Assembly (NCBI RefSeq): GCF_032118995.1
Contig: NC_092648.1
Coordinates: 18,008,450-18,072,449 of the forward strand
Origin: Asterias amurensis
Lineage: Eukaryota; Echinodermata; Asteroidea; Forcipulatida; Asteriidae
Length of the DNA: 64,000 nt
Direction: 5' to 3'
Part shown: one piece after another, positions 12,231-25,300 of the stretch
Layout: each line of letters starts with the position of its first letter
Numbering within the stretch: position 1 is the first letter of the stretch
Program-made: the position numbers and the translations under genes
The notes under the pieces: model-generated
The model's input: the letters and a program-made list of their open reading frames with translations, nothing else
Databases searched by the model: none
Told to the model about the DNA's origin: nothing

Positions 12231-12474
12231 GTGCACTATCAGTCATAAAATAAACACAGAAGCTCACTGGAAACACAAGTGGCTATGTTGTATACGTCCC
12301 GTATTGGTGGACCTTCCTTGGTAATCACTGTTATTAATACTGCTGATATGATCTCATCACAAAATATGTTATCCACATTGGGGAAAAGAGCTATACCCAT
12401 ACTATACCCAGTGACTCATTTTCAACAATAGATGCATTTTCACGGAGTGACCAAACACAGTGCGTGAGGCGGGC

Positions 12475-12560
12475 CTTTTGTTATGTAAAGATGGGTCTGT
12501 CGCTTGCATCACGGATTGGTGACGTCAGAGTGGTTGGGGCGTGGCTAAACAAAATATAAT
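12475..12560 (-). promoter_or_regulatory. candidate promoter with CCAAT, CRE and GC/CACCC-like motifs
   Basis: The palindrome TGACGTCA at 12520-12527 directly abuts an inverted CCAAT (attgg, 12515-12519). Less than 15 bp away is 'ggggcgtggc' (GC/KLF-like). Such spacing is common in animal promoters. It lies about 0.3 kb upstream, on the minus strand, of the candidate leader exon. Motifs are seen; promoter activity is inferred. Confidence 0.35.
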
Positions 12561-12599
12561 TCTGTGTTGTCAATAAACTAACAATTATAATTCAGCTTT

Positions 12600-14217
12600 C
12601 GTTGTTTATCTCTCATAACCAGCAATAACACTAAAATTACATGAAAATAAAGTTATAATTATGGTTTGATAACGGTGCTGAAAAACACATCAGCAAATTG
12701 CAAGTTTCATAGAGCAAATATTGTTTTCAACATTTCGGGGAGAAAAATTACCAAAGGATGGATTTCTTCCTGGAGGTTAACTGAGTAAAAATGATGGCAC
12801 AAGTAACATTCGACAAAACAAAAGCCATTGTGCAACATAAGGTCTTAGGAACCTTAAAAACTCATTATTGTCTAACATTCATTAAGAAATGTTTTGTTTT
12901 TTATACAAGCAACATGAAGTGATATGGTTTCCACTATCCAACATTACCATGCAAACCTGATGCATACATTTTTAATGATATGAAAGCTCAGAAAAATTTC
13001 TTTCAAAAGTTGTACAATTCTTGATGATAATTTTATGGTAACTGAACGTCCCAACCTGTTTAACAGTATTAAACCGAATTGGAAGAGCTGACAAAATAGT
13101 CCCAGTGTTCATGTTTTGAGTGAAATAACAAACCTGTGAAAACTTGGGCCAGGAGATAATAATGAAAAACCATTCAATGTTTTCTGCATGTAAACAAATT
13201 GTTATTTACAACCAAAATCAGCTGTTCCATTTTGTTTATTTATATAGGTGTTCAGATGGTCTCGAATATGGCTTCATTTTTGAGGGAAACATTTCAATTT
13301 TCATGGGAAAAAAACTGGCTCTAGTATGAAATTTTCGGACTAAAATTAAACAACCATGTTTTTATCTTTAAAATGGAACCAAGGAACCCCATCAAATAAT
13401 AACAAACGATGGCTAGCCAAAATGGTAACCATAATCATATAGAAAGAACATACACACACAAACAAGGCCATTTTGATAAAGTTGGCAAAATACTGCCATT
13501 TAATAAATAAACAGTGAATTGCATTAAATATACTACAGTTTAATATCAAACAAAATCCATAACCTTCAATGTTACACTATTCACAAACAACAGATGCTCA
13601 CATAAGCTACCATTTTGACCACATTGTTCTCCTCTGGGTGTAGACCCAGATACAATTTCAACTCCCACCATCAGATCAATTTTTAAGGATTCTCCAAAAC
13701 CAGTGCTAACAAATAGAACAACTTCTCCTTTTAAACCACATGTATTCCTTTAGACAAACAATTATTCATTCGATGATCACCGACTTGTTCACTCATCCAG
13801 TAAACATTTTTAAGGCTTAATAAAAAAAACATTTTATTTCATGTTTGCATAACATGGAGAAGGGGAGAAGGAAAGAAATTATTATTGAAATGAGAGTATG
13901 CTTTTGTTTGGTTCTTTTTCTTAAAATGCAAAATGAGTCAAACACAAATCAACACACACAATCATACATTACGACAAATTAAATTCATGAACAGTATTGG
14001 ATTATTGAGGTTTTCAAAGACAACAAGAAAATGCAGCATTTCTAAAGACAGTTTTTTAAAAACAGGCAACAAAAAGCAAAGGAAACTATTACCACGGTGA
14101 CTGAATGACAATTGGCTTGTACAAGATATAGGTAGTGTAGTTATCCTGTCAAACTGTATCCATAGACCCCTTGAATATGACATCACAAGCCTAAACAGCG
14201 CCCTCAATGAGGTCAAG
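12600..14217. other. intergenic, no gene recognised
   Basis: AT-rich, with only short frames without domain features. This is the spacer between the upstream end of the EGF gene and the repeat cluster that precedes TADA2B. Confidence 0.4.
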
Positions 14218-14317
14218 CGCCATCACTGAGGTCAACAAAGACCTATCATAAGCTAAGACAGTGCGGACGCACACAACAAATTTCAAGTTTTCATTGAATG
14301 ACCTCAGTGATGGTGGC
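14218..14317. repeat. short inverted-repeat element
   Basis: 'ccatcactgaggtca' near the left edge is mirrored by 'tgacctcagtgatgg' at the right edge, 100 bp in all. It is probably a MITE remnant. Confidence 0.5.
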
Positions 14318-14491
14318 CAATGCAGGGGGTCGATTAAAATTAGAATTAAAACTCAGAATAAGTTATTACTTTTTGGCTTAAAGTTACTTACTAAATTTGA
14401 TATACTTGATGAACACCCCTCTAATTTTGTTAGGGTTTAGATTATTGATGTCAAATTTGCAATACATGTATATGCCAGTATGTAACCATTC

Positions 14492-14836
14492 TTAAAGGAA
14501 CACGTTGCCTTGGATTGGTCGAGTTGGTCTTTGAAAAGCATGTTAACCGTTTTTTATAAAATGCATATGGTTAGAAAGATGATTTAAAGTAGAATACAAT
14601 GATCCACACAAACATGCCTCGAAATTGCGTGGTTTTCCTTTTACTTCGGAACTAACACGGCCGACCATAATAGTCGACGAGGTAAAAGGAAAACCACGCA
14701 ATTTCGAGTGATACTTGTGTGGATCATTATATTCTACTTTTCAAATATCTTTCTAATCATATGCATTTTATAACAAACGGTTACACATGCTTTTCAAAGA
14801 CCAACTCGGCCGATCCAAGGCAGCCTGTTCCTTTAA
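14492..14836. mobile_element. TTAA-flanked near-perfect palindrome, family D
   Basis: TTAA at both ends; the termini begin aggaacacgttgccttggat and its complement. The two halves are mirror images almost throughout, sharing 'gttggtctttgaaaagcatg', 'atgatccacaca' and 'aggaaaaccacgcaattt', with a small central loop near 14660. It is 345 bp and non-coding, a fold-back MITE. Confidence 0.85.
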
Positions 14837-14878
14837 TGTCACTTATGCACCATCTCATTCTTACATAAAATACAAACC

Positions 14879-15032
14879 AGGAGCCAATTTCATAGAGCTG
14901 CTTAAACAGAAAATATTACTTCACAGTTTTCTGCTAAGCAAAAAAATAGGCAGGACACCAGTCACAAATGGTACATGTGATATACAGCATTTTGGCTGGT
15001 TACCTTATTCTTGTAAGCAACATTTCATTGTG
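14879..15032 (+). repeat. fold-back repeat, family H ('gccaatttcata...gctaagca')
   Basis: It starts with 'gccaatttcatagagctgct' and carries 'tctgctaagcaaaa', 'gacaccagtcac' and 'ttttggctggttacc', blocks shared with copies at 27682, 40690 and 54529. Termini are loosely inverted. It is non-coding. Confidence 0.6.
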
Positions 15033-15314
15033 CTCTATATTTGGTACTTATAAGCAGTTATATGAAATTGTGTCCAGGTAGCACCTTTAACTAACAAACA
15101 GGAAGTTATTATTTCACTTTGCCAAACAATAATACGATAAGAGTCAAGTTCAACTGATAGAACCATGCTGTAACAAAAGATTGGTTTTCTGCATAGCATA
15201 GGTAAAATGTTCCTTGACAAGCCTTTATATATAGACACCAATCCAATTCGGATGTCCTAGACAGTGTTTTCCACCACTAGTAGGATGCAAATATGCCAAA
15301 GAACAGTAAATATT

Positions 15315-15701
15315 TTAAAGGCAGTGGACACTATTGGTAATTACTCAAAAAAATTATTAGCATAAAACCTTTCTTGGTGACGAGTGATGGGGAGAGGTTG
15401 GTGGTAAAAAACATTGTGAGAAATGGCTCCGTCTGAAGTGCCATAGTTTTTCGAGAAAGAAGTAATTTTTCACAAATTTGATTTCGAGACCTCAGATTTA
15501 GAACTTGAGGTCTCGAAATCAACCATCTAAATGAACACAACTTCGTGTGACAAGGGTGTTTTTTCTTTCATTATTATCTCGCAACTTCGATGACCGATTG
15601 AGTTCAAGTTTTCACAGGTTTGTTATTTTATGCATATGTTGAGATACACCAACTGTGAAGGCTAGTCTTTAACAATTACCAATAGTGTCCACTGCCTTTA
15701 A
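15315..15701 (+). mobile_element. family A MITE, copy 2
   Basis: 387 bp with TTAA at both ends and the same terminal and internal blocks as copy 1. Confidence 0.85.
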
Positions 15702-15740
15702 CGCATCATAGGTATCTCCCACCACCTATGTAGTTGCAAC

Positions 15741-15895
15741 CATGCCTAGATTTACACAAAAAACACTGAGGCCATGGCTTCCAACGCTCATTGGTCTTGG
15801 CCTTGGTGCCCCATCAGATGTTTCCCTGGGTGCCCTTTGCCAAATGAAAATGGTCCGCCTTGTCAAAGATGAAATTCTAGGCCTGTGCAACTATA
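15741..15895. repeat. family I repeat ('aggcctg' termini)
   Basis: It contains 'gccttggtgcc', 'gtgccctttgc' and 'gatgaaattctaggcctg', matching copies at 24445 and 41949. It is non-coding. Confidence 0.5.
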
Positions 15896-16167
15896 CAACA
15901 TGAACTATGCGCAGGCATGCAGAATGGTGCAATGTTGGAATACACCAATACAGGACATTAACAATATTACATTAAAAATGGACTGCTCTATTAATTTGAC
16001 CCCTATCAAAAAGATATGAGTACCCTGTGATCACAGTTAAATAATTTCAAATACGTTTCAGACTAACTTGTGATCCTTTAAAATAAACTTAAGTCACTCC
16101 CGTTAATGAAGAAAAAACCCAGACCTTGTGACAAAAAGCACACATTAAGTGACCAATGAAGTTATGT

Positions 16168-16550
16168 TTCAAGGCAGTGGACACTATTGGTAATTACTCA
16201 AAATAATTTCTAGCATAAAACCTTATTTTGTGACGAGTAATGGGCTGAGGTTGATGGTATAAAACATTATGAGAAACGGCTTCCTCTGAAGTACATAGTT
16301 TTCGAGAAAGAAGTAATTTTCCACAAATTTGATTTTGAGACCTCAGATTTAGAATTTGAGGTCTTCGAAATTAACCATCTAAACGCACACAACTTCGTGT
16401 GACTTTTTTTTTTCTTCTTTCATTTTTATCTCACAACTTTGACTACCATTCACTGAAATTTTCACAGGTTTGTTATTTTATGCATATGTTGAGATACACC
16501 AAGTGAGAAGACTGGTCTTTGACAATTACCAATAGTGTCCACTGTCTTAA
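16168..16550 (+). mobile_element. family A MITE, copy 3
   Basis: 383 bp. The right end has TTAA; the left has TTCA, a point change in the target copy. Internal blocks are as in copy 1 but more diverged. Confidence 0.8.
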
Positions 16551-17392
16551 AGAAACAAATAGAACCTTTGAAACAAACATGACATAGATTGTGCGCTTAG
16601 CTTTAACCATAATACAATTCCAATATTAACACAATTACAATGTGCAGTGTGCAATCAACACAAAAACAATGTTTGTTATTTTTGGGCTTAACATTTACAA
16701 TTTTAGCCCTATTTGATAGAGGTCCTTCCTTGCTGACAAAAATTTGAGGTCCTTGCTGAAAAAATGTGCTTACAAGGAAATGGTTACCAGCCAAAATACC
16801 ATACAATGTGCACATTTTGTGACTGGTTCCCTTGTTATTTTTCCTTGGCATAAATTTTCCTAAGCAATTTTCACATTTTTAAAGCATATTTTATGAAATT
16901 TGGGTCTAGGTTTTTCATACAACTTTCTCCTTATATCTCCATGTGCACATCCACCAAACAGAACCCCTTGGAAAAATGTATGTTTCAACTCTGTTTGTTT
17001 GCAATATTAGAAAAAACACTTTTACAAATGCAAATTGGCTCGAAAGTACTGTTTTTTTCAGGACAATCAAAAACACTAAAGACAACAGAAGTAGAAAACA
17101 ATTGCTTGCAATATAAATTGCATAACTTCACGGGTGGTGCAAGAGTAAGTCTTAAAGAGTAATCGAGCAATGCACCATTGACATAAGAATGTTTTTTGGT
17201 TTATTTAAAAAGAAAAACAAGACCAACCTACTACATATAAACAAAACAACATGGTTAAGTTTGGCATGTGTTTCCTCATGCCAAGCATGGTAACTATGAT
17301 GTACAGAATCCATAAAATTCAAGCAAAACCTTTTATTGGATTTCCATGGATTGAAGGAAAATAAAAGCAAAGTATACCTTTTGTAATCACTC

Positions 17393-17765
17393 TTAAAGCC
17401 ATTGGACCCTTTCGGTACAGAAACAAAAAAAAAGTTCACATATTTACAAATAATTTACAGGGTTTACAGAAGGTAATGGTGAAAGACTTCTCTTGAAATA
17501 TTAGTCCATGAAATGCTTTACTTTTTGAGAAAACGATAAAACAATATAAATTCTCGTTAGCGAGAATAACGGATTTGTTATAAACACATGTCATGACACG
17601 GCGAAACGCGCGAAAACAGGAGTGGGTTTTCCCGTTATTTTCTCCCGACTCCGATGTCCGATTGCGCCTAAATTTCCACAGGATTGTTATTTTATATATA
17701 AGTTGTGATACACGAAGTGTGGGACTTGGACAAAACTGTTTACCGAAAGTGTATAATGGCTTTAA
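17393..17765 (+). mobile_element. TTAA-flanked MITE, family B copy 1
   Basis: Termini are agccattggaccctttcggt on the left and a diverged complement on the right, with TTAA outside. It has the internal hairpin 'attctcgttagcgagaat'. The right half (ctcccgactccgatgtccgattg, then acaggattgttattttatat) resembles the matching part of family A, so the two families are related. The second copy is at 49348-49710, in reverse. It is non-coding. Confidence 0.75.
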
Positions 17766-18154
17766 AAGCAATGGAAATATAAACCTACGTGGTTTTAAGT
17801 ACAAGCAGCTTTTGATAAGTCTAAAGTATTTTGAGAATCATTTAACTTTTAAGTAATGTGTTTACGAAAAAAGGTATCAGTTTTTCTTCTCCAAAATTTT
17901 AAATCTGAGAAACATTACTGTCAGATAATTTTTTCAGATTGTGTATTCCAACTATGAATTATACTTCCTGCACGGACACACACACTTCGGATTTTCGGCG
18001 ATATCCAAACACAAGATCACCCTTTGAAATGAAATTTTCACCTAGGTTAGTTGTATTTTATATATTGAATTAAACCATGGAGGTAGAAATAGATTTACCT
18101 CCATAATTAATCCAAGCGACAGTTCCAAGAACTAAAGGTATACATTCCCTTTAA
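17762..18154 (+). mobile_element. TTAA-bounded element, family C copy 1
   Basis: 393 bp between TTAA sites. It shares its left TTAA with the end of the family B element. It is the uninterrupted counterpart of 4831-5493. It is non-coding. Confidence 0.6.
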
Positions 18155-18616
18155 ATGTTAATACTGAGTTTAAACTTCAAGTGGGTTTTTAACCCCAGAA
18201 TACACGTACACATATACAAATTAGTTAAAAACATAGTTCTCTAAGCCCAAACAGAAGGGGAAATGTGTCTGTGTTTTACTGAACATACAAAACTACACCT
18301 TCATCTTTCTATATTCCACAAACAACAAAATACCAATAAGCTTAGCTTGGCCCTAAAAATAACAAACTAAATATAAGACCCACTTACTTTAAAAAATGAT
18401 AGTGAACACATTGCCCCGCAAAGTCTAAACAGTGAATTATTGTTGAAGTACTGGTACACTACTGTTTTCTAGCAAGGGTGCATTCAATCTAATAATCTTA
18501 AACCTAGCATTAAAAATTATCTTTGCTAGCCGAAACGTGAGGCGATTTAAGTGTCCATACTACAGGAGTACTGTGTTGCTAGGTAGTTGCTATGGTGGGT
18601 GGGGCTTAACAGCATA

Positions 18617-18724
18617 GGCCAAATTTCATGGCACTGGCTCTACGCTTAAAGGCTAGCGCAGAAATCGGGAATCGTAATCATTAGCACAGAATTCGGCGGT
18701 AAGCAGAGCCATGAAATTGGGCCA
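18617..18724. repeat. fold-back repeat, family H variant
   Basis: 'ggccaaatttcatggc' at the left is mirrored by 'gccatgaaattgggcc' at the right, and 'gtaagcagagcc' mirrors 'ggctctacgctta'. It is short, with no coding. Confidence 0.5.
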
Positions 18725-18983
18725 TGGTCTATCCTTCTGGCTGGCAAGTGTGCCATTTCATCATAAACCACGCCCACCTAACCACGCCCACCTAACAAAG
18801 TTTTGCACCGCCAACTACCAGGAGCTCATAAAAAAATGTTGAGCAACTGTTTCTTTTAGAACTAAAGAAAGCTCTTGACCAGCCTTTCACTTATGTTTTG
18901 CAATGGCCCAATGTCTCAAAATAGAATTGATTTCTGTCAAAAGTTTTGTCTTCGAAAAAAACCCATACATATTGAGGTTTAGA

Positions 18984-19368
18984 TTAACGACAGTGGACAC
19001 TATTGGCAATTGTCAAAGACCAGTCTTCTCACTTACTGTATCTCAACATGTGCATAAAATAACAAACCTGTGAAAATTTGAGCTCGATTGGTCGTCGAAG
19101 TTGCGAGATATGAATGAAATAAAAAACACCCTTGTCACACGAAGTTGTGTGCTTTTAGATGCTTGATTTCGAGACCTCAAATTCTATACTTGAGGTCTCG
19201 AAATCAAATTTGTGGAAAATTACTTCTTTCTCGAAAACAAAGTCACTTCAGAGGAAGCCGTTTCTCACAATATTTTATACTATCAACCTCTCATCATTAC
19301 TCATCACCAAGTAAGGTTTATGCTGATAATTATTTTGAGTAATTACCAATAGTGTCCAGGGCCTTTAA
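18984..19368 (-). mobile_element. family A MITE, copy 4 (reverse)
   Basis: 385 bp with TTAA at both ends and family A blocks in reverse order. Confidence 0.85.
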
Positions 19369-21426
19369 GCCAAGCGTTTGAGAGCGTTAGGAATCAATGC
19401 ATACAGGCAAGATACATTGACTTATTAAGAGGAGTATCAATGTATCCAACAACAATGCTGTACCTTTGAACTAAGGATGCCTGTATTTCATATTGCACAT
19501 TATGCCATGGGACACCTAGTTAATGCTGAAATATTTGACTATTCACAAGACAAAACTTGAGCTAAATATGTTAAGATTTCTCGAATACAATGTTGTATTT
19601 AAGTTTCTTTGGCAATGGTTATTGATAAGAGTGACTATGATTAAAGGTATGATAACATCATTGGTATTTTGAATAATTCTTCTGTTCATGTTTTTTTTTT
19701 CAATGAACACACCATCAGTGAAATTATTTGTAAACTAGGTCATGTTTTGCAGGGAAAACAAAGAGCATTAAGATGTGTTGACTTTGATATGACAATTAAA
19801 ACCAAAAGGTGAGACTTAACACCATAGTATTTCAGATGAAAATAATTTTCAGAGGAATTGGTACAGTTGTCAAACTTATGCATGGACTGTGGGCTCCCAT
19901 ATAAATTTACAAATGCTTTCACATATGTTTTTTTATCATTGCCATTCATGTATGAAGACCAACTGACCAACTCTCACCAGACATGTAGCATTTTTGTCCA
20001 GTTAAATACGTCTTATTAAACTGAAAAGCAATTTAGTGGACTTCACGGTTTGATCGCTCAAGGCAATACACAGCGGGGAACACTAATCAAATATTATCAA
20101 CAGTACTCACAAAAGCAACATTTACTTTCACATGATTTTTAGTTGCTTTTTAAAACAACATCAACTTTGTATAAAAAATGGTCCAGCCAGACTTCCACGG
20201 TTACATGGGATTGTAATTATCCTGTAATAATGATAAGCCTACATTAATCATGAGAGTTAACCTGGATCCATTTCCTGATGGGTAAACAATTTCATTTAAG
20301 AATACTTCCTGATGTGGGATTTGGTCACGCGAACAACTGTTCGATATGACCGCTCACGTGTGAATGAAAACAAAATGGAGTTGATTGGAGTATGGAGTCG
20401 TATATTTGGGGGGGCATTTTGTCAAATGAAATTGTAGTATTTTTTTATTATAAAAAGGGAACTGAGTTGCAAAAAACAGTTATTTTTTTATTTTCTTCTG
20501 AGGTGGATTTTAGTTAAACATAGTTTAAAACTAGTATGCAGAACTGCAGCTCTGACATAAGCGACGGAGACTCATACAAAAGCGTTCAGAAAGTGTCGAG
20601 CTCTGTTCAAGTTGAGTGAAGATTTGCTTGTCATTAATATTCACTTTGAGTACAAAAAGTTAAGATTCTATTGAAGATGATGATGAGAACTATTGGACGT
20701 ATTTGGAATGGAGTTTTGTTTTACATCAGTATATTTGGCATGGTAGTTTTTTTTCTATATGAAAGTATAAAAATAAGGAGGGGGTGGCACAGCAAGTAAA
20801 AAAAGTTGTATACAGAGGGGAGCAGTGATTGTATGAGGCAAGAATGCTGAGGTACTTAATCAGGAGAAATTACATCAGATTTCTAAAAGAAAAGAGATTG
20901 TTTTTCAAACAACTTAAATCTTTTTTCATACATGGATAACGTTGTTTTCCACTGTAAAATGCTGTTTACTTGTATTGATGTGGTTTACAATTGAATAATT
21001 TTGTTTTGGTTCAGGTCCTTTCCCTGATTTCAACATGTTTCCTCCTACCCATTCTATCCTAAACCCTGGTATTTTGATTTTTTTATAATCCACTTTCCAG
21101 GCACAACATCCTACACAGCGCCCTCTAGTGTTGAGACCCTGGAAAATTTGTTGAATGGGCTTGACTCAGTTTAAGTGTAACAAATGAGGCGGTATGGTTT
21201 CTTATTTTATGCAAACAAATATCAAAAATCGGATGCTAAGTATGCCAAGTCTTTAGGCACCCTGTTGGAATTCAGAATATTATATACATTTATATCCAAC
21301 AGTAGTTGTTTCAACTATCAAAGTACCATGTTTATTTTTTGAACCAACACTAACTTAACTTTTCAAATATTGCTGTACAAGAATAAACACAATACACTTT
21401 CACCATGGTGCAGCCAACTTTTTTTC
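19369..21426. other. intergenic, nothing recognised
   Basis: AT-rich with no exon-like frames. TADA2B transcription may end near 21331-21336, where the minus strand has AATAAA, about 1 kb beyond its stop codon; this is tentative. Confidence 0.35.
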
Positions 21427-21792
21427 AATAAGCCATTTGCGAGTTAGATTTTAACATTGTCTGGTACAATGACGTGCTTGATCAGCAGTTACCACTTAAA
21501 TTTGAATTCCTCAGACTATCGAGACAGTTGCTATGTCACGTGATTAGGGCAACATTTAACATAGTAACGTAAGAGACAGTGAGCGCCCAAACACAATTTT
21601 GAATGGATGTGTATGGCACAATGGTACCAGGGTTTGCTCATCTGGAGGTTGCTATACAAAAGCTTGCCCCGAACCATTTGACATAGCAACTGTCTCTATA
21701 GTCTGAGGAATTAAAACGTAAGCGGGTACATTGTGACTAAAGCAAGTCATTGTACCAGACCTTATTTATATCTAACCCGCAAATGGCTTATT
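21427..21792. mobile_element. fold-back element with arms of about 110 nt
   Basis: 'aataagccatttgcg.gttaga' is at both ends in inverted order. Inside them are mirrored 'tctggtacaatga', 'ttcctcagactat' and 'gacagttgctatgtca' blocks. It is 366 bp and non-coding. Confidence 0.75.
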
Positions 21793-22020
21793 CACAGAAA
21801 CTAAACCACGGATGAAAGGAAAGGTGATTTGACACCTTTTTGAATGATGAGTGTGATAACAGTTCACACTTTGTGCTGCCACCAATAGCTTCATGAAGCA
21901 AAAACCAAGTCTACAAATAGAAACCTTGCAACAGAAGACGCAGTGTAAAAACGGTGTATTGCTGTTTATGGCTGTTTTTAAAACCATGGCTTGGGCTTTG
22001 TAAGGAAAGACCACGCTTTC

Positions 22021-22068
22021 TTAAAGAAGACTGGTCTTGACAATTACCAAAGGTGTCCAGTGCTTTAA
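22021..22068 (+). repeat. family A MITE fragment (right end only)
   Basis: Only the last 45 nt or so of family A remain ('gactggtcttgacaattacc' to 'ctttaa'). Confidence 0.6.
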
Positions 22069-22370
22069 GAACTGACGGAGCCCATAACCACAAAGTGTCT
22101 TGAAAATTATGTCATCCATTTTTGAGTTGATACATTAAACATTGCTCTCTCAATCTTACAAATTGAACGTTTTCTTTTTTAAATATGTACAAGACAGGGT
22201 CTAATAAATAAAACTTTTTCTTATGTTTTTTACAAAACGGCCTTAAACCAGGATTTCTTTTAAACAAAGTTAGACCTGTCCAAAATGTCAGGGATTCAAC
22301 AGCCTTGAAATACAGATACTCTATAACCATAAAACAATTAAATACAAAAAAGGTAAAAAAAGGGCCTCTC

Positions 22371-25300
22371 TCAGCTAACCTTGATCCATCCGCTCTTGGT
22401 AAGATAGTTGGTGATTCTTTTACGATGGGACTTGTCGAGGTTGCTTGGGTAGCGGGTCTTACACGGAAGACCTTGGCGCCTCATGAGGTGGTCCTGAAAC
22501 AGAGAGAGATCATGAGAGAACGTCAATTCACTTTCAAGAGTATTCACAGACGGATTACAAACTAGAGATATCATGGGTGGAAACTTCTTTAAATGCACAG
22601 ACCTTATAACAGCAAATTTCAAGCTTTTACATAGGTTTGAACACAAAGTTGGATATGCCCCCAAGGTTTAAAAACACAGTGCAAAGTTAGCGCTCTAGTC
22701 TTATTAAATAGCTCTATGGGTAGTGGCAGTCTGGGTAATGGCCCCTTGCAGATGCAGAACACACCTCTGCAAGTGCACGTACATCTACCATCAATTTCTA
22801 TGTGTAAATTTCGACACCCAAAATGAGGGATAGGATAGGCGCGTGTAAGTGTACTGCCCATGCATCATGGGTGCAATAGACCGATTGCGCTCCGTGCGTC
22901 GCGTGACCTATAGTGGGTATTGGATGTAAACGAACACGTCGTACTGCGTATAAACGTGCGCAAAAGGCATGATTACTGTTGAAACTTTCGGCTCAAAAAA
23001 GGACTAAATTCTCGAAATCACTGAAGAATATTCCGGAGTTTGTAACATGAGACCTTACCGGTGGCTCAAGAGAGTGTTCACATGACGTCATGTGTTTGTG
23101 CACGGAAAGTGTGGTTTTACAGTGCCCTCATTGTAATGATTTTGTTGCCAATATTTTCAATAAAAATATCATTAAGAGGCTGTAAATCCCTTTATTTTCA
23201 CACTCAAATTATATGATTAGAAGGGGTAGCTGTCAGCTATGAGCAGGACAACTTTCCGATCTCCTTCTTATCAGCCCAACTCCACGCCGTGCACAACGCA
23301 AAATCCACGGCATGTGAGCTCGCTCAAACCTCAGTAATCTACGTAGTCTAACCATACTCTCAAAAGAAACCTCTTTTGAAGTAGAATACTGGGAACACCA
23401 AACAGCAAATGTGATTTAAATCAATGTCACAATATTCAACTTTATAAAAAGGGCTCCGTTTTTAGTTGTAAGTGTTATTTATTGAAAATACAGCCAATTA
23501 TGGTCCATCTGTACGAGTCTTCCCATGGCTTTACTGCGTAGCTGTGTCTTTCTATACCCACTATAGGTCACGTGATCACATGTAAACATTGGTAGGGCAA
23601 TCGGTCCATTGGTTTTGCTAAAACAAAATAACAATCTTCCATAAAACCTGTATGATGGCCACTATAGCTATGGAAAATGATACTGCGCTCATCTGTATGA
23701 TAGAATTGCATGCATCTATATCAACTTTTTGCAAATAAGCAGCAGTGATGGGGACTCAAGCAACACTGGAATCACAAAACCTTAAGACATAGAACTTGAA
23801 AATCTCAAAGCTCCAATAAAACAAACAAATTGTTATTATTTTTTTTTTTCGGATATAAAAAACTGATAATATTACTGACAATGAATGCTTGTTTTAATTT
23901 TACTGTGATATTATAGGCAAATGGAATAAAGAATATAAATCTCTTGGCCATGACTATCTTCAACTCACCCTGATTATGACTGTTTTGAGAGTAATATATC
24001 GAGCTGGTTTCATTTTCATGGAGTTGCAAAGCTGTAAATGATAAAGCACATACAATTCAACAATCAGTCTTGTATATTTCTTGTTATTTTGTTCTGGCTG
24101 ATAAAACACTGTTAAGTCATTCATATTATTCAAAACCAATGTTAGCTGAAATAAGGCTGGAAGGAAACATAGGCTGGCCACCTTTAGGTGTAGTAAGAAT
24201 CTGTTTTCTGGCAAACATGCAAAAATGGCGGTAGACTAAGTTTTTAATGCATTCCTACAAGAAACCACTAGCGAATATGACCTATAAGAAAAAGACTAGC
24301 AGCCAAAATGGCCTACAAATAGAGACCGCTAGCCAAGATGGCCTTCAAGTAGTAGACCACCAGCTAACATGGCTTCTTAAATTTACACACGTTCTTGGTT
24401 GTCAAAGTGCTAAAGTGCGAATTAAACTAAGTGCGAATTAAACAGAGCCTACAGCTTCTGTCACCCCATGTATTGGCCTTGGTGCCCCTTCAAAAGTTTC
24501 CCATAGACTTTAAGATTTTCCAATGGATGTGCCCTTTTCACAATAAAAATGGCCTTGCCCTCTAAAAGATGAAATTCCAGGCCTGTAATAACCTAAGAGA
24601 AAGACTCTGCTAGGGTTGAAGCGTCAGGCCAATTATTTTGCATTTGTATCGTTAATAGTTCCTTTTGGTTGGTCAGCAGTTTGCAACAGCTCATTCTATT
24701 TTATCAACAATAATAAAAACACAATCAAGAAAATGTAAAATTCTCTCACTTACCCTTTTCTCTCTGTCTGACAGAAAGTTAAAACCAGGAGATGATTTTA
24801 TTGCTTGAAATTCATCCTCAACTATTTCTGTAATAAAAATAAAAGAAAATTAAACCGACTTTAATCAGCGATCTTATTCATTGCATTTTACACAGCCATG
24901 CAAACAAAACACTTGATCTTGGAGGTAAACACTTGGTGTTAGAATCTTTGCATGGTGTGAACAATAAGAAGTAACTGTAAACTGATTAGATAGTACAACC
25001 ATGTATTAAATATCTTTGTGGGTGTATTTGCTTTGAAAAGAGCCGATGTTGTCTCATCTTTGTGAACAGTATTATTATTTTTTATTTGACCAAACAAACA
25101 AACGCAATTACAAAGGAGCAAAAACCAGAGTATACTCTACTCGTTTCTCCTGAAGTAGAGAATGCTTTTCATAACGTCTTTTCAGAGCCAATACTCCCAC
25201 AAATGAGATTTCATACATGGTTGTACACGCAGTTGTACTTTTTTTCATTTAAAGTTTCTTCTTGGCAAACTACATTGAGAACTCTAAAATTTAAAACACT

